A DNA stretch of 64,000 nt from Hymenobacter lapidarius (lineage in GTDB: Bacteria; Bacteroidota; Bacteroidia; Cytophagales; Hymenobacteraceae), in NCBI RefSeq assembly GCF_001816145.1, contig NZ_MDZB01000153.1, positions 1-64,000 of the forward strand. The letters run 5' to 3'. How positions within the stretch are numbered: the stretch's first letter is position 1; the number at the start of each line of letters is the position of its first letter. Of the stretch, positions 1-8,277 are shown piece after piece. The position numbers and the translations under genes are program-made. A model generated the notes under the pieces. It searched no databases, was not told the DNA's origin, and saw only the letters and a program-made list of their open reading frames with translations.

Positions 1-98
1 CCGGACAACTACCTGGCCATGCTCCATTTTGCCTGCGCGAGAATCACGTGGTATAATTGTCTTTTTGGCTGACGCTCATTCCCTATTCGGATAGACTC

Positions 99-1106
99 TT
101 ATTGCTTGTCGGCTTCCGGGCTGTCGGCTTCCGGCCGGGGCTCCGCTTCAGACGAGGCATCCTTCTTCCGGAGGGCCTGCTGAACTTCAGCCCGTGACTT
201 GGGCACCTGGCCCGAGCCGGCCGGCCAGCCTTCGCGCTGTAGCTGCCGGTTGCCGTCGGTGGCTTCGGTCTGGTCGTGCCACAGAATCTGCTGCGTTGGG
301 AAAGGCAGGTCGATGCCGTGGGCGACCAGCGTGTTCTTGATGGCCTCCAGCACCCGGTCCTGCGCGCCCATGATGTCGGCTCGGCGCGGGGGGTTTATCC
401 ACCAGCGGGCCCGGATGTTGACGCTGCTGCCGGCCAAATCCACCACCAGTGCCTCGGGGGCCGGGTCGGTGAGCACGCCTTCCACGCCGCGCATGGCTTC
501 GAGGATAAGTTGGCGGGCCTGCGCAATGTCGTCGCCGTAGCCAATGCCAATGTCGTACTCCAGGCGACGCTTGTCGTAGGCCGTGTTCACCGTCACGGCG
601 TTGATGAACAGCTCAGCATTAGGAATCACCACCCGCCGGCCGTCGTAGGTTTTGATGGTGGTGGCCCGCGTCTGAATCGTTTCCACCGTGCCCTCAAAGT
701 CCTTGTAGCGAATCTGGTCGTTGATTTTGAAGGGCTCGGTGAGCAGTAGCAACACCCCGGCCAGAAAGTTCTGGAAGATGTCCTTGAAGGCAAAGCCAAT
801 GGCCACGCCACCAATGCCCAGCGCACTAATCAGGCTGGCCGGCGTGAAGCTCGGCACCATGATGGTGACCGTAACCAGCACCCCCAGAATTAATACCAGC
901 ACGAAGCTTAGGCGCCGGAGCAACGTCTTCAGGCCCTGGTTCTGGTTCTGTTGCCGGCTCATCACCCGTTCCACCAGCGACTGCACGCCGCGCGCCACAA
1001 AATAGAACACCACAAACACCACGATGCCAAACAGCAGGTTTGGCAGCAGCAGCATAAAATCACGACCTATCTGATTGATTTTCTGCCAAGCAATCGAAAA
1101 ATCCAT
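99..1106 (-). CDS. MscS-family mechanosensitive ion channel
   Basis: This is a small-conductance mechanosensitive channel of about 335 residues that would release solutes through the inner membrane on hypo-osmotic shock. Hydrophobic segments lie near the N-terminus (about residues 15-40), at about 65-85 and at about 90-125. The last includes the Gly/Ala-rich pore helix (ALGIGGVAIGFAFKD) followed by QNFLAGVLLLLTEPF, which is the MscS signature. The soluble C-terminal vestibule follows, with a charged low-complexity tail rich in E, A, P and D. I chose the ATG at 1106; an in-frame TTG at 1136 would add ten residues. The gene has no co-directional partner close by. The family call is secure; the ion preference is unknown. 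Confidence 0.9.
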   Translation of the reverse strand: MDFSIAWQKINQIGRDFMLLLPNLLFGIVVFVVFYFVARGVQSLVERVMSRQQNQNQGLKTLLRRLSFVLVLILGVLVTVTIMVPSFTPASLISALGIGGVAIGFAFKDIFQNFLAGVLLLLTEPFKINDQIRYKDFEGTVETIQTRATTIKTYDGRRVVIPNAELFINAVTVNTAYDKRRLEYDIGIGYGDDIAQARQLILEAMRGVEGVLTDPAPEALVVDLAGSSVNIRARWWINPPRRADIMGAQDRVLEAIKNTLVAHGIDLPFPTQQILWHDQTEATDGNRQLQREGWPAGSGQVPKSRAEVQQALRKKDASSEAEPRPEADSPEADKQ

Positions 1107-1523
1107 AAAGTCCGCTGTGTTGTCTGGAAAGGACAAATTGAATCAGAGTACAACCAAACAGGCCCTGTCATGCTCATCGGGTACTTGTCTGAAATGATAT
1201 ACAACTTATATAGTCCTACCGTTCTGATTGAGTTGCCTTGAGAAGATATGTTATTTTTTGTAACATATCAATACTGGACAATCAAAACGCTCTCATATTC
1301 AGTTTTATATAGTGCAAACGGTGTAGTTAGCGCGCCCAACCGCCGGTGTCAGAACCGACACCGACCAATCCCTGCAATTACTTTATTATCAGGCATTAAA
1401 TCGGTTACGGTTCAGAATGAGGATTTGAAACCATTTAATCCAATTGTGCTATAGTTGAGAGACGGCAGCGCAAGCCGGGCCCGCTCGGCGGCCGAAAGGC
1501 AGGGCGCCAACCCCGCGGCGGCT
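1107..1523. other. Gene-free interval between mscS and the UspA gene
   Basis: This interval is clearly richer in A+T than the flanking genes and has no convincing coding frame. It should hold the mscS promoter. A small inverted repeat with 7-bp arms (CGGTGTC/GACACCG) lies at 1344-1363. I see nothing else in it. Confidence 0.5.
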
Positions 1524-2348
1524 TCAGGCGAGGGTGGGCAGCACCAGCACGGGCACCGGGCTGTGCAGCAGCACTTCGGCCGTCACGCTGCGGTGAAACA
1601 GCTGCCCCCAGAAGCTACGGGGCCGCGCCAGCACCACCACCAGGTCCGCGCCCCCGGCCTGGGCGGCGTGCAGAATGCCTTCGGCCGGATTGGCCGCCAC
1701 CGCGTGCCGGAAGCGCATCGGGGTCGGCAAGTCGAGGCCCAGCCCGGTGCGCCGCACCGACGCCATTACGTCGTCCTCCGAAACGTCGGCGTCGGCATCC
1801 GGCGTCACGTGCAACACCGTCAACTCCACGCCCAGCGTGCGCGACAGGTGGCGCATGGCCCCGGCGTGCGGGCCTATGGTAAAATCTTCTCCGTCGACGG
1901 CCAGCAGCACGCGCCGGGGCAGCACCGTGCTGGTGAGCGTGTGCGGCACAATGAGCATGGGGTACGGCGCCGTGCGCAGGAGGTCGAGCGCGGTGGTGCG
2001 CACCAGCTCGTCGGGCGTGGCCGAATAGTCGGGCCGGCCCAGCACCACCAGCAGCGGGTGGTGCCGGCTCACGGCATCGGCCACGGCGAAGGCCACGCGG
2101 CCGTGCCCGATTTCGGCCACCACCGGCACGGCCAGGTCATTGGCTACCTGCTTCATGGCCATCGCCGTGGCTTCGGTGCTCAGGTCAGAAAGCTCGCCGG
2201 TGAGCCGCTCTGAGTCGAGGATGGAATCGCGGCGCACGTGCAGCAGCACCAGCCGGGCCCCGAGGGGGCCGGCCAGGTTAGTGGCGTAATCAAGCGCCTT
2301 GTTGGCGGCCCGAAAAAAGTCGGTAAGAATCAGCAGAGCAGGCGTCAT
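1524..2348 (-). CDS. Universal stress protein, tandem UspA domains
   Basis: A cytoplasmic protein of about 274 residues with two UspA-fold repeats. The first starts at LLILTDFFRAANKALDYA and the second at VLLAVDGEDFTIGPHAG, each ending in a hydrophobic strand of the type PMLIVP or PVLVLP. The usual ATP-binding Gly-rich loop (G-x2-G-x9-G-S/T) is not obvious in either half, so nucleotide binding is doubtful. I chose the ATG at 2348 because the longer frame from 2408 adds a non-Usp leader of 20 residues. Usp proteins help survival under starvation or stress; the exact role is not known. The next gene upstream, ldhA, is divergent. Confidence 0.85.
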   Translation of the reverse strand: MTPALLILTDFFRAANKALDYATNLAGPLGARLVLLHVRRDSILDSERLTGELSDLSTEATAMAMKQVANDLAVPVVAEIGHGRVAFAVADAVSRHHPLLVVLGRPDYSATPDELVRTTALDLLRTAPYPMLIVPHTLTSTVLPRRVLLAVDGEDFTIGPHAGAMRHLSRTLGVELTVLHVTPDADADVSEDDVMASVRRTGLGLDLPTPMRFRHAVAANPAEGILHAAQAGGADLVVVLARPRSFWGQLFHRSVTAEVLLHSPVPVLVLPTLA

Positions 2349-2587
2349 AAGGCAAGGTTTGAGGTGTGGAGTAGCTTCACGGGCAAAGAACCGGGTGGCG
2401 CGTGACAAACGACATGCGCAATGTCAGGCTCCGGCATGACTTTCATCAAGTAGCTGGCCACCCGAGCGGCGTATCCTTGTATTCCCGCTTTTCTGCCCAT
2501 TTCCTGAAGAATACCCCCGCCGACATCGGGCTTTCAGGGCCGGCCGCGTGGCCAGCCAGCCTACTTTCTCAATAGATACCACACGCC

Positions 2588-3603
2588 ATGACCATCACCG
2601 TTTTCAGCTCCTACCCCTTCGAGCGCCCCTACCTCGCCACGGCCGCGCAGGGCCAGCATGCCTTCAATTTCCTGGACGCGGCCCTCACCCAGGACACCGC
2701 CGCGCAGGCCGCCGGCAGCACCGCCGTGGCCGTTTTCGTGAACGACGACGCTTCCGCGCCGGTGCTCGAAAAACTCTGGGCGCTGGGCGTGCGCTACCTG
2801 CTGGTGCGCGCCGCCGGCACGACAACGTGGACCTGCCCGCCGCCCACCGGCTGGGCCTGCGCGTGGCCAATGTGCCCCACTACTCGCCTTTCGCCATTGC
2901 CGAGCACGCCCTGGCCCTCATGCTGGCCCTGAACCGCCACCTGCGCCAGGCCGACGCCCAGATGCGCCGCGCCGACTTCCGGCTCGACAACCTCGTGGGC
3001 TTTGACCTGCACGGCAAGACGGTGGGCATCATCGGCTGCGGCACCATTGGCGGCACGCTGGCGGGCCTGCTGCACGGTTTTGGCTGCCGCCTGCTGGGCT
3101 ATGATATCCAGCCCGATGCGGAGCTGCCCCAACGCTACGGCCTGGAGTACGTGTCGTTGGACGAGCTATGCGCGCAGGCCGACGTCATCTCGCTGCATGC
3201 CCCGCTCACAGTCGCCACCCGGCACATCATAAACGCGGCACAGCTGGCCCGCACCAAGCGCGGCGCCATGCTCATTAACACAGGCCGGGGCGCGCTCCTG
3301 GACACGGAGGCCGCCCTGGCGGCGCTGGAATCGGGCCAGCTGGGCTACTTGGGGCTCGATGTGTACGAGCACGAAAAAGGCCTGTTTTTCAACGACCACT
3401 CCCAACAGCCTTTGCAGGATACGCTGCTGGCGCGGCTGCTGGCCCACCCCAACGTGCTGGTAACCGGCCACCAGGGCTTCCTGACCCACGACGCGCTGAC
3501 CAGCATCGCCACCACTTCCCTCGAAAACCTGGGCTGCTGGCTGGCCGGGCAGCCCACGCCCAACGAGCTGACCCCGCCCAAGCGAATGGCCGGGCCAGCC
3601 TGA
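2588..3603 (+). pseudogene. ldhA: D-lactate dehydrogenase (2-hydroxyacid dehydrogenase), frameshifted
   Basis: Two overlapping frames together give one LdhA-type NAD-dependent 2-hydroxyacid dehydrogenase of about 338 residues, close to the family length of about 330. Codons from the ATG at 2588 encode the N-terminal part up to YLLVRAAG. The match then moves to another frame at HDNVDLPAAHRLGL. One base is missing around 2816-2820, where GGC-CAC is expected but GGCAC is read. The second part has the NAD-binding motif GIIGCGTIGGTLAG, the catalytic Arg region TGRGALLDTEA, and the Glu and His of VYEHEKG and TGHQGFLTHDAL. An intact enzyme would reduce pyruvate to D-lactate. This is either a recent mutation or a sequencing error in a GC-rich run. 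Confidence 0.85.
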
Positions 3604-3636
3604 GGGCAGGCGGGGAAAGCCCTGCAATAACCTTGT

Positions 3637-3691
3637 GCCTAAGCAGAAAAACGCCAGGCAGAGCATTCTGCCTGCTTTTTTCTGCTTAGGC
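3637..3691. terminator. Long hairpin terminator after ldhA
   Basis: A nested palindrome: the outer arms GCCTAAGCAGAAAAA and TTTTTCTGCTTAGGC enclose the inner arms AGGCAG/CTGCCT. It lies 33 bp after the ldhA stop and 50 bp before the end of the convergent thioredoxin-like gene. With A-runs and T-runs on both sides it could stop transcription in both directions. Confidence 0.75.
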
Positions 3692-3740
3692 AGGCTCGCC
3701 ATCCGGGCATCGTGCTTTTGCTTGTAGCATCGGTATCCGT

Positions 3741-4346
3741 TTAGCGAGTTACTTCTTTGGCCAGCTGGTTGAGCGCGGTCAAAAACTCGGGCGTGTCGTA
3801 TTCAGCCATGCCCTCGTGGCGGGCGGCCACCTGGCCATCGGGGCTGAGGAGGACGGTGGAGGGAATGGAGTTGGAATCGAACGGCGCGGGCAAATCGCCG
3901 GTACGCATGTACACGGGGAAAGTGAAGCCGTTGCTCTGCACATACTTCCGGGCCTTGGCCACGTCATCATCAAGCGAAAGCATTACGAAAGCCACTTTGG
4001 AGCGGTCTACCTTCTTATATAGGGCTTCAATGCCCGGCATTTCGGCGCGGCAGGGCGGGCACCAGCTGGCCCACAGGTTCACGAACACTACTTTGCCTTT
4101 CAGGTCGCTCAGGTTCACGGCTTTGCCGTCGAGGGTGGTCATGGGGAGGTTGTGGGGGTAGGCGCTGCCGTTGGCGAGCACCACCGGCATTTCGTTGGCG
4201 GGAGCAACGGGCACATCGGCTTTCATGAGGCCGGTAGCCAGCAGGCCGCGCTGCAGGCCACCAAGCACGATGGGCCGCAGCGGCGAAAACATGACGAGGG
4301 CAAAGAGGGCCAGCGGGAGCCAGGAGGTGAGGGTCTTGTGATTCAT
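3741..4346 (-). CDS. TlpA/ResA-like membrane-anchored thioredoxin
   Basis: A thiol-disulfide oxidoreductase of about 201 residues. An N-terminal hydrophobic anchor (LPLALFALVMF) is followed by a redoxin domain with NLWASWCPPCRAEMPG, which holds the CxxC active site, and the cis-Pro region SIPSTVLLSPDG. It should face the periplasm and reduce or shuttle thiols, for example in cytochrome c or sulfur-protein maturation. I chose the ATG at 4346; the frame stays open to 4367. A palindrome of the kind found at the arsR and sulfur-operon promoters lies 34 bp upstream, so the gene is probably in the same regulon. It is divergent from the sulfur operon across the decayed 5'-nucleotidase. Confidence 0.87.
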   Translation of the reverse strand: MNHKTLTSWLPLALFALVMFSPLRPIVLGGLQRGLLATGLMKADVPVAPANEMPVVLANGSAYPHNLPMTTLDGKAVNLSDLKGKVVFVNLWASWCPPCRAEMPGIEALYKKVDRSKVAFVMLSLDDDVAKARKYVQSNGFTFPVYMRTGDLPAPFDSNSIPSTVLLSPDGQVAARHEGMAEYDTPEFLTALNQLAKEVTR

Positions 4347-4379
4347 AATTGGGAGAATTAAAGGCATGACACAGTAAAT

Positions 4380-4395
4380 ATGAACAAGATTTCAT
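4380..4395. promoter_or_regulatory. Putative ArsR-family operator, site A (tlpA-like gene)
   Basis: The sequence ATGAACAAGATTTCAT has arms ATGAA/TTCAT around 6 bp. It lies upstream of the thioredoxin-like gene and matches two other sites near the ArsR-family gene (5121-5136 and 5502-5517). Binding by that repressor is inferred from the repetition and location. Confidence 0.6.
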
Positions 4396-4417
4396 TTGTC
4401 AAGCACCGGCAGGTTTT

Positions 4418-5047
4418 TGCCTTTAGCTCCACGCGCACCCCGTCCAAGGTGAACACCTGGGTCGGGTCGCTGAGGAAGGGCTGGCCGGTGGCCTTGTCGG
4501 TTACGTTGGCCCCGCGCATTGGGGAGTGGGCCAGCTGCTGCAACTCGCGGGTCCGGGCGCTGCCGTGGTCGTAATCGTGGTTGCCGAGCGCCATGAACTG
4601 GTAGCCCAGCGCATTCATCAGGCGGATGTTGGCGGCGCCTTGGTCTGGTTGGCCAAGAAGTTATCGCCGAACGTGTCGCCGCCGTCGAGCAGCAGCACGT
4701 TGGCCGCCCCACGCTGCTCCCGCACCTGCGCCACGGCGGTGGCCAGGTAGGCAAAGCCGCCTACGGTGCCCCCCCGCGTGCTCAAACGAGCTGGGCGGCC
4801 GGCCCGGGTCGCCGGTCTGCGACGTGGCATTGCCGGACGCCACGGCGAAGGGCCGGCGCCGGCCGTGAACGTCGTTGGTGTGCAGGATGGTGACGGTGCC
4901 GCTGACGGCCCCACCTGCGTTGGCAACGGCCGTTTCCTGTTGTTGCGGTGCCGATTTGCAGGCCGCCAGTAGCAGGTCCGCGCCCAGCACGACAACGGCG
5001 GACAGGCCCACGCGGGCTTTTTGGAGAGGACGCAGGGAATTTTTCAA
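4418..5047 (-). pseudogene. Decayed lipoprotein 5'-nucleotidase / metallophosphatase
   Basis: Three minus-strand frames read in order as the N-terminal part of a bifunctional UDP-sugar hydrolase/5'-nucleotidase. The first has a lipoprotein leader ending LLLAAC and the metal motif TILHTNDVHG. The second contains TVGGFAYLATAV and LLLDGGDTFGDN. The third contains MNALGYQFMALGNHDYDHG and TQVFTLDGVRVE. Frameshifts lie near 4770 and near 4625. Homology stops at about 4420, with the whole C-terminal part missing. The motifs fit nucleotidases better than SoxB, although the neighbourhood concerns sulfur. The remnant lies between the tlpA-like gene and the regulator and is no longer functional. Confidence 0.75.
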
Positions 5048-5120
5048 ACGGGTTGAAAGAGCAGGATTAGGAGGAAATACCGAAACTCCGTGAACTTATC
5101 GAGGGCTTACAATTGTACGT

Positions 5121-5136
5121 ATGATAATTTGTTCAT
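5121..5136. promoter_or_regulatory. Putative ArsR-family operator, site B (autoregulatory)
   Basis: The sequence ATGATAATTTGTTCAT is, on the other strand, ATGAACAAATTATCAT, the same motif as sites A and C. It sits directly against the -7 element of the regulator gene, where a bound repressor would block RNA polymerase. Confidence 0.6.
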
Positions 5137-5143
5137 ACATTTG
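5136..5143 (+). promoter_or_regulatory. Bacteroidota-type -7 element of the arsR-family gene
   Basis: TACATTTG matches the TAnnTTTG consensus of the Bacteroidota primary sigma factor. It lies 8 bp before the ATG, with a TTG at 5113-5115 as a possible -33 core. The transcript would be nearly leaderless. Confidence 0.5.
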
Positions 5144-5151
5144 TATCCCAC

Positions 5152-5475
5152 ATGACAATCCCTGCTTCCCCCGTTGCTGTTGATATGGGCCTCTCCATTG
5201 AAAAGATGGAGAAAGTGGCCTTCATTCTAAAGACCACGGCTCACCCCACGCGCATTGCCATCGTTCAGCTGCTGGCGGCCCAGGAAAGCATGTCGGTAAC
5301 GGAAATAAGCAACAAGCTGAGCGTGGAGCAGAGCCTGCTCTCGCACCACCTTTCGGGCATGAAACTCAAGGGCATTTTGAGCAGCACCCGCGAGGGCAAA
5401 AACATCTACTACTCACTGAAAATGCGTGAAGTTATTAATGTAATTCAGTGCCTGGCCGTCTGTACCTTTCTGTAG
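5152..5475 (+). CDS. ArsR-family winged-helix repressor of the sulfur operon
   Basis: A 107-residue ArsR/SmtB-type regulator. The HTH is at about residues 48-71 (VTEISNKLSVEQSLLSHHLSGMK) and is followed by the wing GILSSTREGKNIYYSL. ArsR-family proteins of the BigR/SqrR group sense persulfides through two cysteines, one near the N-terminal helices and one in the last helix. Here the only cysteines are Cys100 and Cys104 in a C-terminal CxxxC, so a different disulfide or polysulfide geometry is implied if it senses sulfur. Palindromic sites at its own promoter, before the TauE gene and before the tlpA-like gene suggest it is an autoregulated repressor of this island. The role in sulfur sensing is inferred from context. 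Confidence 0.85.
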   Translation: MTIPASPVAVDMGLSIEKMEKVAFILKTTAHPTRIAIVQLLAAQESMSVTEISNKLSVEQSLLSHHLSGMKLKGILSSTREGKNIYYSLKMREVINVIQCLAVCTFL

Positions 5476-5501
5476 GGGGCCGGCTTTTTTTGCCCTTACA
5501 C

Positions 5502-5517
5502 ATGAACAAATTTTCAT
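5502..5517. promoter_or_regulatory. Putative ArsR-family operator, site C (sulfur operon)
   Basis: The sequence ATGAACAAATTTTCAT lies 48 bp before the TauE/SafE gene and is followed by a further half-site, ATTCATG. It is the best copy of the three shared palindromes and would control the exporter, dioxygenase, rhodanese and transporter genes. Confidence 0.6.
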
Positions 5518-5565
5518 AAATTCATGCGTTACCTCGTTTGAATTCGTTGCGCTCCCCCTTCTGAT

Positions 5566-6384
5566 ATGCTGCATTACATCGGTTACTTCGCCGCCATTTT
5601 TATTGGCCTTTCGCTCGGCATTATGGGCGGGGGCGGCTCTATTCTCACCGTGCCCGTGCTGGTGTACCTCATGGGCGTGAGCCCGGTGCTGAGCACGGCC
5701 TACTCCCTGTTTGTGGTGGGCTCGACTTCGGTATTGGGCGCGGCGGGCTACTTCCGCAAGGGGCTGGTGTCGCTGAAAACGGCCGTGGTCTTTTTGATTC
5801 CGTCGTTGGCGTCGGTATTTCTGGTGCGCAAGGTGCTCATGCCGGCCATTCCGCACGAGCTGTTCACGGTGGGCAGCATCGTGTTTACCAAAGACCTGCT
5901 GGTGCTGGTGGCCTTCGCCGTACTCATGGTGGGCGCGGCCGTTTCCATGATTCGCAGCAAGCAGGCGGAGGAAGTGCTCGATGAGGAGCTGCACTGCAAG
6001 CACGCCTTCAACTACCCACTCATTCTGGGCATTGGCCTGGTGGTGGGCGCGCTCACGGGCTTTGTGGGCGCGGGGGGAGGTTTCCTTATCATTCCGGCCC
6101 TGGTGCTGGGCGCGCGCCTGCCCATGAAACTGGCCGTGGGCACTTCCCTGGCCATTATCGCCCTGAACTCACTCATCGGCTTCACCGGCGACCTGAGCGC
6201 GGGCACGCCCATCGCGTGGCCTTTTATCTTGGGCTTTCTGGCCTTTGCGCTTGGCGGCATCGTGCTGGGCACTTACCTGGCCCGCTTCATTCCGGGCGCC
6301 AAGCTGAAGCCCGCCTTCGGCTGGTTCACGCTGGCCATGGGCATATTTATTCTGACCAAAGAACTCCTGTTTCACCAACCCTAA
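5566..6384 (+). CDS. TauE/SafE-family sulfite/organosulfur exporter
   Basis: A polytopic inner-membrane protein of 272 residues with about eight hydrophobic segments. It has the two internal Gly-rich repeats of the TauE/SafE family: [19 protein letters not shown] near residue 20 and [20 protein letters not shown] near residue 165. Family members export sulfite, sulfoacetate and related anions. In this operon it probably removes sulfite made by the persulfide dioxygenase encoded next. The ATG at 5566 follows operator site C. The gene is 34 bp before the dioxygenase gene and co-directional with it. Confidence 0.9.
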   Translation: MLHYIGYFAAIFIGLSLGIMGGGGSILTVPVLVYLMGVSPVLSTAYSLFVVGSTSVLGAAGYFRKGLVSLKTAVVFLIPSLASVFLVRKVLMPAIPHELFTVGSIVFTKDLLVLVAFAVLMVGAAVSMIRSKQAEEVLDEELHCKHAFNYPLILGIGLVVGALTGFVGAGGGFLIIPALVLGARLPMKLAVGTSLAIIALNSLIGFTGDLSAGTPIAWPFILGFLAFALGGIVLGTYLARFIPGAKLKPAFGWFTLAMGIFILTKELLFHQP

Positions 6385-6418
6385 CCCGTTTTCTTCCCCA
6401 CTCTTTATGTTAGATGTC

Positions 6419-7774
6419 ATGAAAATTGAGCAATTTGAAGACAAGGGTCTGGCCCATTTCTCTTATGCTGTTCTGAGCGAGGGCACCCGCGAGATTGTGC
6501 TGGTAGACCCCGCCCGCGACCCGCAGCAATACTACGATTTTGCAAAGCAGCACGATGCCAAAATCGTGGCCGTGCTCGAAACCCACCCCCACGCCGATTT
6601 CGTGTCGTCGCACCTGGAAATCGCGCAGAAGACCGGCGCCATCATCCGCGTCAGCAAGCTACTGGGGGCCGAATATGCCCACGAAGCATTCGACGAGGGC
6701 GACTCGTTCACGGTGGGCAAGCTCACGTTTCGGGCCTTGAATACGCCCGGCCACTCGCCCGATTCGGTGAGCACCGTGCTCAGCCGCGAAGGCAAAGACG
6801 TGGCCGTGTTCACGGGCGACACGCTGCTCATCGGCGACGTGGGCCGGCCCGACCTGCGCGAAAAGGCCGGCAACCTGACCGCCAAGCGTGAGGAGCTGGC
6901 CAAGCAGCTATACCACAGCACTCGCGAAAAGCTCATGCCCCTGGCCGACGACGTGCTGGTGTACCCCGCCCACGGCGCGGGCTCGCTCTGCAGCAAGGCC
7001 ACCAACTCGGCCAACAGCAGCACCATCGGGGCCGAAAAGGCCGGCAACTACGCCCTGCGCCCGCAGTTGGAAGAAGACTTCGTGAAGGAGCTGCTGGCTG
7101 ACCAGCCCTTCATTCCCAAGTACTTCGGCTACGACGTGGACCTGAACAAGGCCGGTGCGCCCGACTTTGCCCCGAGCATCGCCAAAGTCCCCCGCCTGGC
7201 CGCCGACGCAACGCTGGCCGCCGGTGTCGTGGTAGTGGATGCGCGCACTGAAGCCGAATTCAAGCAGGGCCACGCGGCCGGCGCCATCAACATTCAGCAG
7301 GGCGGCAAGTTCGAAACTTGGCTGGGCTCCATCGTGGGGCCGGAGGAGTCGTTTTACTTGCTGGCGGCCGACGAGGCCACGTTGACGGATTTGATTCAGA
7401 AAACGGCCAAAATCGGTTATGAGCCCCTGATTAAGGGCGCGCTGGTGGGCACGCCTTCCACCCAGGAAACCCTACCCACAATGGACGTGGAGGCCTTCCG
7501 CAAGCACCCCGAGAACTACACCATCGTGGACATCCGCAACGCCTCGGAGGTGAAAGCGGAGCCGCTGTTCGCCGGCGCCATCAACCTGCCGCTGCCCGAG
7601 CTGCGCGAGCGGGTGGGCGAGATTCCAACCGGTAAGCCCGTGGTGGTGCATTGCGCCGGCGGCTACCGCTCGGCGGCTGGCAGCAGCATTGTGACCTCCG
7701 CCCTGCCCGGCACCGAAGTGCTGGACTTGAGCGAGGCTGTGAAGTCTTTTCAGACGCCTGACGCCGCTTATTAA
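6419..7774 (+). CDS. Persulfide dioxygenase (MBL fold) fused to two rhodanese domains
   Basis: A cytosolic enzyme of about 451 residues. The N-terminal metallo-beta-lactamase domain has the ETHE1/Blh metal ligands in THPHADFVSSH, TPGHSPDS, FTGDTLLIGDVGRPDL and YPAHGAG. Two rhodanese domains follow. The first, around residues 260-340, has no catalytic Cys in its loop; the second has HCAGGYRSA. Such proteins oxidise glutathione persulfide to sulfite and handle sulfane sulfur. I prefer the ATG at 6419 (MKIEQFEDKGL); an in-frame ATG at 6407 adds four residues. With TauE and the rhodaneses it forms a sulfide-detoxification pathway. Confidence 0.92.
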   Translation: MKIEQFEDKGLAHFSYAVLSEGTREIVLVDPARDPQQYYDFAKQHDAKIVAVLETHPHADFVSSHLEIAQKTGAIIRVSKLLGAEYAHEAFDEGDSFTVGKLTFRALNTPGHSPDSVSTVLSREGKDVAVFTGDTLLIGDVGRPDLREKAGNLTAKREELAKQLYHSTREKLMPLADDVLVYPAHGAGSLCSKATNSANSSTIGAEKAGNYALRPQLEEDFVKELLADQPFIPKYFGYDVDLNKAGAPDFAPSIAKVPRLAADATLAAGVVVVDARTEAEFKQGHAAGAINIQQGGKFETWLGSIVGPEESFYLLAADEATLTDLIQKTAKIGYEPLIKGALVGTPSTQETLPTMDVEAFRKHPENYTIVDIRNASEVKAEPLFAGAINLPLPELRERVGEIPTGKPVVVHCAGGYRSAAGSSIVTSALPGTEVLDLSEAVKSFQTPDAAY

Positions 7775-7795
7775 AGGGCCCGTTATCCCAATCAG

Positions 7796-7828
7796 ACGGT
7801 CATGCTGAGCTTGTCGAAGCATGACCGT
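7796..7828. repeat. Palindrome of the TCATGCTGAGC family
   Basis: Arms ACGGTCATGC and GCATGACCGT (10 bp, perfect) enclose TGAGCTTGTCGAA. It lies in the 89-bp gap before the single rhodanese gene. The sequence TCATGCTGAGC-(N)-GTCGAAGCAT recurs at 30652 and 60395, so this is a short member of an interspersed repeat family. It could also form a transcript hairpin. Confidence 0.7.
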
Positions 7829-7863
7829 TACCATTTCACCTCATTCCCCAAAAATCCCCCGCC

Positions 7864-8205
7864 ATGTTCGGTTTTAATAAATCCGCTGACTCCGCCTTCC
7901 ACAACCTCACCCCCGCACAGTTCGCCGAGGGCCTGCGCCAGCCGGGCGCGGTGCTCGTGGATGTGCGCCGCCCCGAGGAGTTTGCCCAGGGCCATTTGCC
8001 CGATGCCGTGAATATCGAAGTCACCGCGCCCGACTTTGCCCAGCGCGTGGCCAGCCTCGACAAAGACGCGCCCACTTACGTGTACTGCCGCAGCGGGGCC
8101 CGCTCGGCCAGCGCAGCCGGCCTGCTCACGAAAACCGGTTTTGCCAACGTCAGCAACCTGCTGGGCGGGGTGCTCGACTGGCCCGAGGCGCTGACCACGC
8201 GGTAG
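7864..8205 (+). CDS. Single-domain rhodanese sulfurtransferase
   Basis: A 113-residue rhodanese-like protein. It has the N-terminal substrate-loop signature VLVDVRRPEEFAQGHLPDAVNI and the active-site loop VYCRSGARSASAAG, with catalytic Cys. It probably moves sulfane sulfur between the thiosulfate/persulfide transporter products and the persulfide dioxygenase. It has no signal peptide and is expected in the cytoplasm. A hairpin terminator follows it, so the transporter genes behind may be partly uncoupled. Confidence 0.9.
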   Translation: MFGFNKSADSAFHNLTPAQFAEGLRQPGAVLVDVRRPEEFAQGHLPDAVNIEVTAPDFAQRVASLDKDAPTYVYCRSGARSASAAGLLTKTGFANVSNLLGGVLDWPEALTTR

Positions 8206-8226
8206 TTCTTGATTTAAGTTCTTCCG

Positions 8227-8264
8227 AGCGTCCGGCTCTGAGCTGGGCCGGACGCTTCTTTTTC
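8227..8264 (+). terminator. Intrinsic terminator after the rhodanese gene
   Basis: Arms AGCGTCCGGC and GCCGGACGCT (10 bp, perfect, 10-bp loop) are followed by TCTTTTTCTC. It lies 21 bp after the rhodanese stop and would attenuate read-through into the YeeE/YedE genes. Confidence 0.75.
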
Positions 8265-8277
8265 TCTTCTGAATATC

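Noticed and set aside
2588..3603. Programmed frameshifting in ldhA
   Set aside because: No slippery heptamer or downstream pseudoknot is visible, and relatives of this enzyme are in one frame; simple base loss explains it.
4418..5047. SoxB of a Sox cluster
   Set aside because: The metal and nucleotide motifs (TNDVHG, GNHDYDHG) fit 5'-nucleotidases, and no other sox genes are near.
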